Assembly (NCBI GenBank): GCA_013298895.1
Contig: JAAFJM010000004.1
Location: 62,001-126,000, forward strand
From: Bacteroidota bacterium
GTDB taxonomy: Bacteria; Bacteroidota; Bacteroidia; UKL13-3
Direction of reading: 5' to 3'
DNA length: 64,000 nt
Below, piece by piece: positions 45,201 through 53,680 of the stretch (positions are counted from its first letter, which is position 1; each line of letters begins with the position of its first letter). The translations under genes were made by a program, and so were the position numbers. Below the pieces are notes generated by a model. The model saw nothing but the letters and a program-made list of their open reading frames with translations, had not been told where the DNA came from and did no database searches.

Positions 45201-45438
45201 TGTTAACCATAAATGCTACTTTGCTAGGATCGGCAGCAAAAAGTGAAAACACACGACCAATCATTAAAAACAAAGGTGCTCCTGGCGGATGGCAAATTTG
45301 TAAACGATACGATGCTGAAATAAACTCACCACAATCCCAAAAACTAACAGTAGGTTCTAGCGTAAGTGTGTAAGTAATAATTGAAATAATAAATGTAACC
45401 CAACCGAGTACATTGTTGCTTAATTTGTATTGATTCAT
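42250..45438 (-). CDS. DUF2723 membrane protein (glycosyltransferase family GT117)
   Basis: 1062 residues. The N-terminal half (about 1-620) has about 12-14 membrane segments. The start TLTLEPTVSFWDCGEFI and HPPGAPLFLMIGRVFSLF are hallmarks of DUF2723, now placed in CAZy family GT117 with similarity to protein O-mannosyltransferases (the Asp-Glu of WDCGEF corresponds to their catalytic acidic loop). The C-terminal third is soluble and probably periplasmic. It may add sugars to envelope proteins or lipids; the substrate is unknown. It ends next to the cassette region. Confidence 0.88.
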   Translation of the reverse strand: MNQYKLSNNVLGWVTFIISIITYTLTLEPTVSFWDCGEFISASYRLQICHPPGAPLFLMIGRVFSLFAADPSKVAFMVNMVSATTSALCVMFTFWTITHLGRKIINKTVNEISGQQTFAVMAAGLVGALVLTFSDTFWFSAVEAEVYASSSFFTTLTFWCILKWEDNADEKGADRWIVLIAYLIGLAIGVHLLNLLVIPAIVYVYYFKKNKYTLPGFLKASAVAILAIGFVQFGVIPGLPNLATKLDYFTVNSLGMGTNSGALLLIVIMLALMASGLHYTQTNKKTSLYIAIACYTSLVLVSFNINSGIGTLVGWAFLTGLIYIIFFYAKISNAVKNIMVLAFSFIVIGFSSYAMIIIRSLGNPPIDMNDPDQPFALLSYINREQYGDNPLLYGQYFYARPIDTKSKGMNYRRLTDANGKESYVEAGEKLERVYDPKDCTILPRMWADRGDYIQAYRSWENIPEGKKATFGKNIDFLLSYQLGFMYWRYFFWNFVGRQNDDQGYGDATRGNWISGISFIDEWRLGPQKDMPAIIKDNKARNVYFGIPLILGILGLIFHFKKQKEDATVVTTLFLFTGFFIILYLNFPAHQPRERDYAYVGSYQTFIIWIGLGVLAIIDWLSKKMNAMAATAITTIACLLGAPILMAEQNWDDHNRSNRFTALHFAEDYLNSCAKDAILFTNGDNDTYPLWYAQNVENIRSDIRIINLSLLGTDWYADGLRRPAYDGKPVEFSWSPETYAADKRNYVVYYENPALGLNKTDYYDLGKLLQFMGDDNKESQVQLQGGEYINYYPTKRFSVKIDKEACLKNGVVQPEDAALMVDSIKFEISNSSNMLKPDLLTLDIVATNINKRPIYWAITTGSDVYLNMQSHFQMEGLTYRLVPIFNQQDPNDPSPGRINSKILWTNLMTKFKWGNMDQPGVYLDETILRQTKNFRNIFYRLAEQLVREGKKDSAIKALDYCQKVLPSKTIAHDVFSVRLAEGYFLAGSANKANALLREILNTCETKAKYYKTFRSSSKYKLVKPELEENIQIMTYCMQVAQMNQQEAVAKEFTDKLNAISSGL

Positions 45439-45725
45439 TCTTGCTATATAGTTTCTAGTTATAAATTTTTACTGGTTTTAGCTTAAAAGGCAAACATAAG
45501 CGAAAATGCCTTATAGCGCAATAGTAAATATTTTGCTTTTTTAAATTGTATATGCTGATTAAGTCAATGATTTTTTAGTTGCAGAGCCATTTCTAAATTC
45601 CTTATTTTAAGTTTTTTATAAGTTTTTACTCTTGATTTTTTTGTACAATTTCAGGTTTTTGTCGTTTACCCGACAATTGCCTATTACCTTAAATATTTCC
45701 TTTGTGGCATACAATTGAAATAAAT

Positions 45726-46193
45726 ATGAAACAATTTTTTTTGGCAGCAGTATTTGGTTTGTTAACCTTTTCGGTTTTTGCTCAAACCGATTTTAACATA
45801 CGCAAAAAACATTTTAACTTAGATAAAAGCAGTTTGGCTATTCAAGGTTACGATCCTATTTCTTACTTCGAAGGAAAACCGCAAAAAGGTGTAGCTCAAT
45901 TCTTGGTTTTTTACAAAGGCGTTCAATATTATTTTGTTTCAAACGCACACAAAGAACAATTTTTAAAAACTCCCGAAAAATTTGAACCTGCTTATGGCGG
46001 TTGGTGTGCATACGCAATGGGGGAATATGGTGATAAAGTGGAAATTGACCCAACATCGTACAAAATTACAAACGGAAAACTTTATTTATTTTATTACAGC
46101 TTTATCAATAAAACATTGAATAAATGGAATTTAGATGAGGCTAATTTAAAGGCCAAAGCCGATAAAAATTGGGAACTATTAATAAAAAAATAA
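45726..46193 (+). CDS. Exported YHS-domain protein
   Basis: 155 residues. The start at 45726 gives a signal peptide (MKQFFLAAVFGLLTFSVFAQ); an earlier start would spoil it. The YHS core reads LAIQGYDPISYFEGKPQKG, then VSNAHKEQFLKTPEKF and YGGWCAYAMG. YHS domains often sit near metal or redox systems. First gene of a five-gene unit; the next gene starts 2 bp after its stop. The 286 bp upstream (45439-45725) hold its promoter region and show nothing else. Confidence 0.82.
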   Translation: MKQFFLAAVFGLLTFSVFAQTDFNIRKKHFNLDKSSLAIQGYDPISYFEGKPQKGVAQFLVFYKGVQYYFVSNAHKEQFLKTPEKFEPAYGGWCAYAMGEYGDKVEIDPTSYKITNGKLYLFYYSFINKTLNKWNLDEANLKAKADKNWELLIKK

Positions 46194-46194
46194 C

Positions 46195-47184
46195 ATGAAA
46201 ACAGCAAAATTGTATTTGTTAGGTTTGGTAATGCTCGCCTTTAATATATCAAATGCCCAAAACCAAAGTGTATTAGTGGAGCATTTTACCAATACGCTGT
46301 GCTCTATTTGTGCTTCGCGCAATCCGGGTTTTTACCAAAATTTGCAAAGTCAGCAAGATGTATTGCACATAGCTTACCATCCCAGTTCGCCTTATGCTGC
46401 TTGTGTTTTAAATAAACATAACAAAGCCGAAAATGACGATCGAACCAATTATTATGGCATTTATGGTGGAACTCCGCGCTTGGTAATTAATGGTGTGGTG
46501 CAATTAAGTTCTACCAACTATGCAAGTGCAGCTATTTTTAACCCATTTAAAAATATTACTGCCAATGTATTGATAAAAGCCAATCAAGTGATAGTTGGCG
46601 ATAGCATTAAAAGTTTTGTTACTATCAAAAGATTGACCAATCAAGTGTTATCAAATTTAAAATTACAAGTTTTGTATGTGGAAGATACCTTGTTTTACAA
46701 TGCTCCAAATGGCGAAAGCAAGCATTTTGATGTATTTAGAAAATCAGCAAGTGGTTGGCAAGGTTTAACAGTAAATATTCCTGCACAAATTAACGATTCA
46801 ATTGTAATACAAACCGCGACAACAATTAATATAGCATGGAATAAAGATAGAATTTACACCTTAGCATTTTTGCAAAATACTGATAAAACGATTTTAAATG
46901 TAGCTAAGTCAACAGGTAATAAAACATCAAATACAGGCATCAAATCAATTCATGATTTAGGAATAAAAGTTTATCCTATTCCAGTAAATAATTACTTAAC
47001 TATTGAACAATCAAGTAATGTAAATACTCTAATATCTCTAATAAATATTTTGGGAGAAGTGGTACTAAATAAACAAATAAATTACTCAGAAAACATAGAT
47101 TTATCAGGACTTTCAAAAGGAATTTATTTTTTAAGTCTTGAAAACTCAAACGGAAAAGCCATTCAAAAAATTATCATTCAATAA
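46195..47184 (+). CDS. Secreted Omp28/thioredoxin-like protein with T9SS sorting domain
   Basis: 329 residues. A signal peptide (about 1-21) precedes VLVEHFTNTLCSICASRNPGFY with a CxxC pair (Cys36, Cys39) as in thioredoxin-like Omp28-related proteins. GIYGGTPRLVINGV supplies the cis-Pro region. A beta-sandwich follows. The last 75 residues form a type A T9SS sorting domain (KVYPIPVNNYLTIEQ, LSGLSKGIYFLSLEN, IQKIIIQ). It should be exported through the outer membrane or attached to the surface. The CxxC pair suggests thiol-disulphide chemistry. Confidence 0.85.
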   Translation: MKTAKLYLLGLVMLAFNISNAQNQSVLVEHFTNTLCSICASRNPGFYQNLQSQQDVLHIAYHPSSPYAACVLNKHNKAENDDRTNYYGIYGGTPRLVINGVVQLSSTNYASAAIFNPFKNITANVLIKANQVIVGDSIKSFVTIKRLTNQVLSNLKLQVLYVEDTLFYNAPNGESKHFDVFRKSASGWQGLTVNIPAQINDSIVIQTATTINIAWNKDRIYTLAFLQNTDKTILNVAKSTGNKTSNTGIKSIHDLGIKVYPIPVNNYLTIEQSSNVNTLISLINILGEVVLNKQINYSENIDLSGLSKGIYFLSLENSNGKAIQKIIIQ

Positions 47185-47194
47185 AAATCTACCT

Positions 47195-47608
47195 ATGAAA
47201 AAAATTATCATCAACATTGCCAGATTTGGCGCAGCAGCTATTTTACTGCAAACTTTGTTTTTTAAATTTACAGCCGCACCTGAGTCGGTTTATATATTTA
47301 GTACCTTAGGCATAGAACCTTACGGAAGAATTGGAAGTGGCATTGCCGAGTTAATAGCTGCCATATTGTTATTATGGCCAAGTAAATCGCTTATTGGTGC
47401 CTTGCTTTCTATGGGTGTTATGAGTGGAGCTATATTATCGCACGTATTTATTTTAGGTTTTCAAATTATGGATGATGGCGGGTTACTTTTTGCTTTAGCT
47501 TTAATTGTATTTTTATTAAATGCAGTAATAGTACTGTTTAACTTTAAAAAAGTAATTGGCATAAACCTATTTAAGCCTTCACAAATTATTAATCAATTGA
47601 GTTTATAA
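47195..47608 (+). CDS. DoxX-family membrane protein
   Basis: 137 residues with four membrane segments. The start at 47195 fits the family (MKKIIINIARFGAAAILLQTLFFKF). GSGIAELIAAILLLWP and LGFQIMDDGGLLFALALIVFLLNA complete the fold. DoxX relatives act in thiosulphate:quinone and redox-stress systems. It lies 10 bp after the T9SS protein gene and 2 bp before the next gene. Confidence 0.8.
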   Translation: MKKIIINIARFGAAAILLQTLFFKFTAAPESVYIFSTLGIEPYGRIGSGIAELIAAILLLWPSKSLIGALLSMGVMSGAILSHVFILGFQIMDDGGLLFALALIVFLLNAVIVLFNFKKVIGINLFKPSQIINQLSL

Positions 47609-47610
47609 TT

Positions 47611-48354
47611 ATGAAAAAAATAATATTACTCTTTAGCATATTAATTATTGCCATTAGTTGGTGTTTTGGTCAGAATAGTAGTGTGTCGTATTTAAAAAAT
47701 GGTTTAAATAATTTAGATTTAAATGTTTCGGGTAATGGCACTTCATCTGTTTTTGCCTTTGGTGCTAATCATTTACATACAATAACCAAAAATAAAAAAT
47801 TTAGAATTGGCTACGGAATTAGGTTTAATTCAAGTAACGGAAGTGGTAATTTTATTACAGCCCCGGCTAAGTTAACCAGCGGAGTGGAAAGCCCTTTGGT
47901 GATTTTTAGTGAAGATAAATTAGAGAATTTTGATACTATTGGTATCAGTAGTTTTAATGTAAATAGTTTAAATGCTTCCATTCATTTAAATTATGCTTTT
48001 ACTAAAAAATGGGAAGTTGAATTTAATATAGATGCCATTGGTTTTAGTTTTGGCAACGCTGTAAATGCGCAATACCAAAGCAGTAAAAGAACAATTGAAA
48101 ATGTTAATCAAACAGCGAATCCTACATCATTTAACTTATTGCTAATTAGTGATAACGATTTAGGAAATTTAAACTCGGAAATTAAAATTATATACTATTT
48201 TCGTAATAATTGGGCAATTAACTTTGGTGGTAATTTTATTTTTAATGAGTTTACTACTAACAATAAATTGTTTAAAGATAATGATAGGTTCAGGCAAAAA
48301 TCGTTTGTGCCAATGATAGGAGTTTCATATTCACCTTTTAAAAATACTCAGTAA
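47611..48354 (+). CDS. Outer-membrane beta-barrel protein, unknown function
   Basis: 247 residues. A signal peptide (about 1-21, ISWCFGQ) is followed by alternating beta strands with aromatic girdles (FRIGYGIRFNSSNGSGNF, WEVEFNIDAIGFSFGN, WAINFGGNFIFNEF, FVPMIGVSYSPF). This fits a small outer-membrane barrel of 8-10 strands. No family name recognised. The stop overlaps the start of the YceI gene by one base. Confidence 0.7.
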   Translation: MKKIILLFSILIIAISWCFGQNSSVSYLKNGLNNLDLNVSGNGTSSVFAFGANHLHTITKNKKFRIGYGIRFNSSNGSGNFITAPAKLTSGVESPLVIFSEDKLENFDTIGISSFNVNSLNASIHLNYAFTKKWEVEFNIDAIGFSFGNAVNAQYQSSKRTIENVNQTANPTSFNLLLISDNDLGNLNSEIKIIYYFRNNWAINFGGNFIFNEFTTNNKLFKDNDRFRQKSFVPMIGVSYSPFKNTQ

Positions 48355-48878
48355 TGAAAATAAAATCAATTTTACAAGTAGCAGTTTTGTTATTGTTAGC
48401 TCATTTCAGTTTTGCTCAAACGCCTTTAAAAGTAGTGTCAAGCGCAATTACATTTACCATTAAAAATGCAGGGTTGAAAGTAAATGGTTCTTTCAGTGGC
48501 TTGGAGGCTGATATAAGATTTAGCCCTACAGAATACAAAGCATCAACCATTAAGACTTCAGTAAATGCCAATTCCATAAAAACAGGAATTGATGCTAGAG
48601 ACAATCACTTAAAAAAGGCTGAATATTTTGATGTGGTTAATTTTCCTAAAATCACCATGGAATCAAGCTTTTTTGGTAAAGAAGGTAATCGATATATTGG
48701 TTATTTTAAACTTACCATAAAAGGAATAACTAAAGATATTATTGTGCCTTTTACCTTTGAAAACAATGTATTGAAAGGAAGTTTTACCATTGATAGACGC
48801 CATTTTAAAGTAGGAGGGAACAGCATGATTTTAGGCGATAATGTAACCGTTGATTTGTTAATCAATACCAAAAACTAA
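48354..48878 (+). CDS. Exported YceI-family lipid-binding protein
   Basis: 174 residues. A signal peptide (about 1-21, LLLAHFSFAQ) and a lipocalin-like YceI barrel: VVSSAITFTIKNAGLKVNGSF, KASTIKTSVNANSIKTG, DARDNHLKKAEYFDVVNFPKI and VPFTFENNVLKGSFTIDRRHF. YceI proteins bind isoprenoids, including quinones. Last gene of the YHS-to-YceI unit. The operon as a whole suggests envelope redox or quinone/metal handling. Confidence 0.87.
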   Translation: MKIKSILQVAVLLLLAHFSFAQTPLKVVSSAITFTIKNAGLKVNGSFSGLEADIRFSPTEYKASTIKTSVNANSIKTGIDARDNHLKKAEYFDVVNFPKITMESSFFGKEGNRYIGYFKLTIKGITKDIIVPFTFENNVLKGSFTIDRRHFKVGGNSMILGDNVTVDLLINTKN

Positions 48879-48918
48879 ATTTAAATTTTATTCGTATTTA
48901 CACCATTAACTTACCCCT

Positions 48919-49431
48919 ATGACTTTAAATGTGTTGAAACAAAGTACCATAAATATGCTGCAACAAGTAGCCAACTTGGTGCAACAAATTGATGATAACC
49001 ATTATTCCGAACAGCTTGATTTATTGAGCAAGAACACCATTGCCAAACACGTGAGGCATATATTGGAGTTGTATGTTCAGTTGATGGCAGGTTTGCCTCA
49101 TAACGAAATAAATTACGATAAAAGAGAACGTAATTTATTACTTGAGCATAACAGAAATTATACCATTGATTTTATTAATGATTTAAAAACAGCGATTCTA
49201 AATTTAGAAACTGATTTAAACGTATTGCAATTACGAACTTTAATTCAAACTGATGAATTAATTGTAAATACCTCGTTGGAACGCGAGTTGGTTTATAATA
49301 TTGAACATGCCATACACCATATGGCTATTATGCAAATAGCCTGCAATCATTGTTTTAAATATATAAACTTAGATAAAAATTTTGGAGTAGCTTATGCTAC
49401 CGTTCAATATAATAATACATGTGCACAGTAA
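48919..49431 (+). CDS. DinB-like four-helix bundle protein
   Basis: 170 residues, all-helical. His residues in IAKHVRHILEL and YNIEHAIHHMAIM lie where DinB/BstA-type bundles bind a metal. LLLEHNRNYT fits a loop. DinB proteins include thiol-dependent enzymes and damage-induced proteins; the role here is unknown. It overlaps the next gene by 13 bp. Confidence 0.75.
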   Translation: MTLNVLKQSTINMLQQVANLVQQIDDNHYSEQLDLLSKNTIAKHVRHILELYVQLMAGLPHNEINYDKRERNLLLEHNRNYTIDFINDLKTAILNLETDLNVLQLRTLIQTDELIVNTSLERELVYNIEHAIHHMAIMQIACNHCFKYINLDKNFGVAYATVQYNNTCAQ

Positions 49432-50153
49432 CTTTTATACCATATAATAACGGAAACGGTTATATTTTAACTTCGAGCAGAGATGAAAAAACATCGCGGC
49501 CAAATGCTTTAGCACCGCAAAAATACAATGTGTTTCAGCAGCAAGTTTTTTTTCCAAAAGATAAACTAGCTGGCGGAACTTGGGTGGCTACTTCGCTCAA
49601 TAATTTTACTTTATGTTTGTTAAATGGTGCCTTTAGTTTTCATTTATCAAAACCGCCATATAAGTTAAGTCGTGGATTAATGTTGCTCGATTTTTTTAAG
49701 TACAATAACATAGATGAATTTGTTCAAAATTACGATTTTTCAGACATTGAAAACTTTACACTCATTATAGTTAATGCCAATAATAAATTGCAATTAACTG
49801 AATTGCGTTGGGATGGAGTAAACTTGTATCAAACGGAGTTAGATGCTAGTTTAAAATATATTTGGAGTTCGTGCACTTTATATCAACCTGAAGCTGTTTT
49901 AAATAGGAAAAATTGGTTTGCTGATTTTTGTAACAATACACCTGAAATAACCAAAGATGATACCATGCTTTTTCATCAAAATGCAGGTGATGGAAGCTTG
50001 GAAAATAGCATTTTAATGAACCGTGAAAACCGCGTAAAAACAGTTAGTATTACCTGTATTGACCATTCGGTTGATGGCTATACCATGCAGTATTTAGATA
50101 TTGAAACCATGCAAAACAATACATTGCGTATTTTTAAATCAGAACGCCAATAG
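49419..50153 (+). CDS. NRDE (TANGO2-like) family protein
   Basis: 244 residues. The start MCTVTFIPYNNGNGYILTSSRDEKTSRP is the NRDE signature, with a possible N-terminal Cys nucleophile once Met is removed. LAGGTWVATSLNNFTLCLLNG follows. Eukaryotic TANGO2 has been linked to haem and lipid handling; bacterial members are uncharacterised. It shares 13 bp with the DinB gene and lies 8 bp before an ATP-grasp gene. Confidence 0.85.
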   Translation: MCTVTFIPYNNGNGYILTSSRDEKTSRPNALAPQKYNVFQQQVFFPKDKLAGGTWVATSLNNFTLCLLNGAFSFHLSKPPYKLSRGLMLLDFFKYNNIDEFVQNYDFSDIENFTLIIVNANNKLQLTELRWDGVNLYQTELDASLKYIWSSCTLYQPEAVLNRKNWFADFCNNTPEITKDDTMLFHQNAGDGSLENSILMNRENRVKTVSITCIDHSVDGYTMQYLDIETMQNNTLRIFKSERQ

Positions 50154-50161
50154 TTAACTCC

Positions 50162-51184
50162 ATGAACAAACTAAAATTTTGGATTATAAAAAACACGCGT
50201 TTTGAGTTTTGGCCTTATTGGTTTGCTTATATTCCAGTGTATTTTTACTTTATTTACTTGAGCTTAAAAGCAAAAAGTTTAACCTTTTTTACAGCAGCCA
50301 ATCCTGGTATTTATCTTGGTGGTTTTGTGGGCGAATCAAAAAAAAATATCCTTAAAAAAATAAATCCAACTTACTTACCATCCACCATTTATTGTAAAAA
50401 CGAATACAATGTTTCCAAAATTTTAGAACTTCTAAAAGCAGAACAAATGCAGTTTCCTTTAATAGCCAAACCCGATGTGGGCGAAAGAGGAAGTAATGTA
50501 GAAAAAATTACCAATGAGCAAGAATTAGAAAAATATGTGCACTCCATTGGCGAAGATTACATCATTCAATCTTTTATTGATTATGAAATAGAGTTGGGTG
50601 TTATGTATTTTCATTACCCAAATGGAAAAAAATCAGGGATAAACAGCATCGTACTGAAAGAGTATTTAAGCATAGTGGGCAATGGGGTTGATACCATTGA
50701 AACACTCATCAAAAATCATTTGAGAGCACAAGGCAGATTGGCTTATTTGTTAAATAAATTTAGTAATCAACTACAAGTGGTATTGCCTTTAAATGAAAAA
50801 TTATTGCTGGAGCCAATTGGCAACCACATTAGAGGAACCAAGTTTTTAAATGGCAATCATTTAATTAATGAACAATTAGTAAAAGTTTTTGATGAAATAG
50901 CCAAACCAATAGCTGGTTTTTACATTGGTCGATTTGATTTAAAAGTAAAATCAATGACTGATTTATACGAAGGTAAAAATATAAAAATAATGGAACTGAA
51001 TGGCGTAACCTCAGAGCCTGCGCATATTTACGACCCAGGCACTTTTATAATAAATGCATACAAAGCATTGTTTCAACATTATAAATTAATTTACATCATA
51101 GCCAAACAAAACGTTGGTTTAGGAGAAAATTATGTGCCTTTTTGGTTGGTTTGGAAACAAATAAAAATGCACTTAAGTAAGTAA
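50162..51184 (+). CDS. ATP-grasp domain protein (D-Ala-D-Ala-ligase-like)
   Basis: 340 residues. One hydrophobic N-terminal segment (about 15-35) is followed by an ATP-grasp core: FPLIAKPDVGERGSNVEKI (ATP-binding Lys), YIIQSFIDYEIELGVMY, GRFDLKVKSMTDLY and IMELNGVTSEPAHIYDPG (metal-binding Glu-Asn). ATP-grasp enzymes join a carboxylate to an amine or thiol; the substrates here are unknown. Putative membrane association and neighbours (NRDE, LysE exporter) do not fix a pathway. Confidence 0.8.
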   Translation: MNKLKFWIIKNTRFEFWPYWFAYIPVYFYFIYLSLKAKSLTFFTAANPGIYLGGFVGESKKNILKKINPTYLPSTIYCKNEYNVSKILELLKAEQMQFPLIAKPDVGERGSNVEKITNEQELEKYVHSIGEDYIIQSFIDYEIELGVMYFHYPNGKKSGINSIVLKEYLSIVGNGVDTIETLIKNHLRAQGRLAYLLNKFSNQLQVVLPLNEKLLLEPIGNHIRGTKFLNGNHLINEQLVKVFDEIAKPIAGFYIGRFDLKVKSMTDLYEGKNIKIMELNGVTSEPAHIYDPGTFIINAYKALFQHYKLIYIIAKQNVGLGENYVPFWLVWKQIKMHLSK

Positions 51185-51187
51185 CAA

Positions 51188-51802
51188 ATGGATTATTTTT
51201 TTGCATTTGCTTCAGCTTTTACCATAAGTTTTTTAGGTTCCATTCAACCAGGCCCAGTTAATTTGGCTGTATTAACTTCAAGTTTTCAGCATAAATACCA
51301 AAATGCTTTTTTAATTGCATTGGGTGGTTCGTGGCCTGAGTTTATGTTTAGTTTTATGGCATTTAAATTAGCTGCTTTTGTGGTGGTTTTACCAATTTTT
51401 ATTACTTATTTTAAAATTGCCATTATAGCTGTTTTTATAATTTTAGCCGTTTACCTTTGGTTTAGTAAAGCCAATAAGAGTGTTAGTGTAAGTAATAAAA
51501 ATGGCTTTGTATTAGGCAGTTTATTAGCCGTTTTAAATCCACAACTTATTTTATTTTGGCTAGCTGCCATTGCCTATTTACAAACCAATCAAATTTTAAA
51601 TTTATTCCACAATAATTATATATTGGTTTTGTTTTGTTTGGGTGCTATGTTTGGTGCATTGACTTTGCATGTTTTATTAATTTATTTAAGTAAAAAATGG
51701 TTCGATAGTAAAGCAACAATTTTTCTTAAATATGCCGATAAAATAGTGGCGAGCATATTTGCATTTTTAGCAATTTTTCAAACTATAAAAATTTTTAATT
51801 AA
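51188..51802 (+). CDS. LysE-type amino-acid exporter
   Basis: 204 residues with about five or six membrane segments. The LysE/RhtB motif SFLGSIQPGPVNLAVL lies near the N-terminus, with LLAVLNPQLILFWLAA in the second half. Such proteins export amino acids. It lies 3 bp after the ATP-grasp gene and its stop abuts the regulator start, so it is part of the same unit. A dipeptide made by the ATP-grasp enzyme is one conceivable cargo. Confidence 0.82.
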   Translation: MDYFFAFASAFTISFLGSIQPGPVNLAVLTSSFQHKYQNAFLIALGGSWPEFMFSFMAFKLAAFVVVLPIFITYFKIAIIAVFIILAVYLWFSKANKSVSVSNKNGFVLGSLLAVLNPQLILFWLAAIAYLQTNQILNLFHNNYILVLFCLGAMFGALTLHVLLIYLSKKWFDSKATIFLKYADKIVASIFAFLAIFQTIKIFN

Positions 51803-52489
51803 ATGGCCGAAGTTGATTTAAAATATTGGTACCTGCGCGATCATAAGTTGTTTTGGAAACTAAGCAATAGCGATTTAAAAGATTTGTGTGTGATTGTAGG
51901 TTTTAAAAAAGCCTTTAAATCGGAAATGATATACTTTGCCGATGAACATATTCCACGTATTTTTTTGCTTAAACGTGGCATGATAAAAATATGTGAAACC
52001 GACAATAATGGTAATGAAATTATAAAAGAAATTATAAAAAAAGGCGATTTGTTTGGGCAAATGAGCTTAGACGAAACTCAAGAAAATAGCAGCCATGAAT
52101 ATGCGCAAGCACTTACCGATGTTAGTATTTGCTCATTTAAAATGGACGATTTTGAGCGCATTTTAGAGCGCAATCCAAGCATTGCTATTGGTTATACCAA
52201 ATTTATGGGTTTAAAAATTAAACGCATTGAAAACAGGTTTAACAATGTGGTTTTTAAAGATGTGCGCTCAAGGTTAGTTCAGTTCTTAAAAGATTGGGCC
52301 GAAAGCGATGGAGAACAAATTGAAAACAAAGTAACACTTAAAAATTACCTTACCCAACACGATTTAGCAAAGTTGGTTTGCAGCACCAGACAAACAGTTA
52401 CCACCGTTTTAAACGAAATGGAAAAAGAAGGCCTTTTGGCTTACGATCGAAAAGAAATTATTATTAATGATATTGGTTTACTAAAGTAA
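51803..52489 (+). CDS. Crp/Fnr-family transcription regulator
   Basis: 228 residues. A cyclic-nucleotide-binding-type beta-roll (about 20-130, with ETDNNGNEIIKEIIKKGDLFGQ) is followed by a dimerisation helix and a winged-helix domain with LTQHDLAKLVCSTRQTVTTV as recognition helix. No Fe-S Cys cluster is seen, so it is not a classical Fnr. Ligand unknown. A histidine kinase gene follows after 36 bp. Confidence 0.9.
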   Translation: MAEVDLKYWYLRDHKLFWKLSNSDLKDLCVIVGFKKAFKSEMIYFADEHIPRIFLLKRGMIKICETDNNGNEIIKEIIKKGDLFGQMSLDETQENSSHEYAQALTDVSICSFKMDDFERILERNPSIAIGYTKFMGLKIKRIENRFNNVVFKDVRSRLVQFLKDWAESDGEQIENKVTLKNYLTQHDLAKLVCSTRQTVTTVLNEMEKEGLLAYDRKEIIINDIGLLK

Positions 52490-52525
52490 TTTGTACAAAA
52501 ATTAACTATTTTCGTTTTTACTTAT

Positions 52526-53680
52526 ATGCGTTTATACGAACAAAAAAAATGGTGGAAGCGAGCCTTGGCTTTAATAGCTGTTTGCATTGGTGTTTTTTCA
52601 ATTTGGTACACCAGTAAATTGGTAAAACAACTGGCTAACGAGGAACAGAAAAAAATTAAGCTTTGGGCTAATGCCACACAATCAATGGCTAAGGCCGAAG
52701 GTAATATTGATTTTTTACTTGATATTGTAACGGGTAATGAAACGATACCAATCATACTGACTGACAATAACGACAAAATAATTAGTTATAGAAATTTAGA
52801 TTCAATTCAAGCTAAGGATACTGCTTTTTTAAATGCGGAATTGATTGAAATGAAGAATCAACACGACCCAATTAAAATTGTGTATGATGCTGAAAATAAT
52901 TTTTATAATTTATTGTATTACAAAAATTCCGTTATTTTAACTCAATTAAAAGCATATCCCGCCATTCAATTAGCACTGATTAGTTTTTTTGCTATTATGA
53001 GTTATTTGGCATTAAGTAGTAGCCGGAGAGCCGAACAAAATCAAGTGTGGGTGGGTATGAGTAAAGAAACGGCCCATCAACTTGGAACACCTATTTCATC
53101 ATTAAATGAGTGGATAAATTTATTGCGTGAAACACCTAAAGAAGAACAAGATTATTTATTAGACGAACTACAAAATGATACTAAACGATTAGAATTAATA
53201 ACAGAACGTTTTAGTAAAATAGGCTCAGAGCCAGTCCTCAAAGAGGAAAACATGGATTTGGTAGTTGAGAACTCCATGCAATATTTAAAAACTCGCGTTT
53301 CAAGTCAAGTGGCAATTCATATAAATATTATACAGCCTGGAAATTGGGCTAAAATAAATATTCCACTATTTGATTGGGTTTTAGAAAATTTGTGTAAAAA
53401 TGCCATTGATGCCATGAATGGCAAAGGGGAATTAAATATCAATATCAGCAGCGATATTAAACATGTGTATATTGATATTAGAGATACTGGAAAGGGAATT
53501 CCTAAATCAAAATTTAATACCGTGTTTAAGCCTGGCTACACTACTAAAAAACGAGGCTGGGGACTTGGTTTATCCCTTGTTAAACGTATTGTGGAAGAAT
53601 ACCACAAAGGAAAAATATTTGTTAGAAACAGCGAGCTTGGAAAAGGTACTACATTTAGAATTATGCTGAATGCTATTTAG
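52526..53680 (+). CDS. Membrane sensor histidine kinase
   Basis: 384 residues. Membrane segments at about 12-29 and 145-163 bracket a periplasmic sensor region of about 110 residues. The H-box is MSKETAHQLGTPISSL with His184 as phosphate acceptor. The N-box NLCKNAIDAM, the G1 box DTGKGIP and GLGLSLVKRIVEEY complete the ATPase domain. No response regulator is adjacent. It overlaps murQ by 8 bp at the 3' end (convergent). Confidence 0.92.
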   Translation: MRLYEQKKWWKRALALIAVCIGVFSIWYTSKLVKQLANEEQKKIKLWANATQSMAKAEGNIDFLLDIVTGNETIPIILTDNNDKIISYRNLDSIQAKDTAFLNAELIEMKNQHDPIKIVYDAENNFYNLLYYKNSVILTQLKAYPAIQLALISFFAIMSYLALSSSRRAEQNQVWVGMSKETAHQLGTPISSLNEWINLLRETPKEEQDYLLDELQNDTKRLELITERFSKIGSEPVLKEENMDLVVENSMQYLKTRVSSQVAIHINIIQPGNWAKINIPLFDWVLENLCKNAIDAMNGKGELNINISSDIKHVYIDIRDTGKGIPKSKFNTVFKPGYTTKKRGWGLGLSLVKRIVEEYHKGKIFVRNSELGKGTTFRIMLNAI

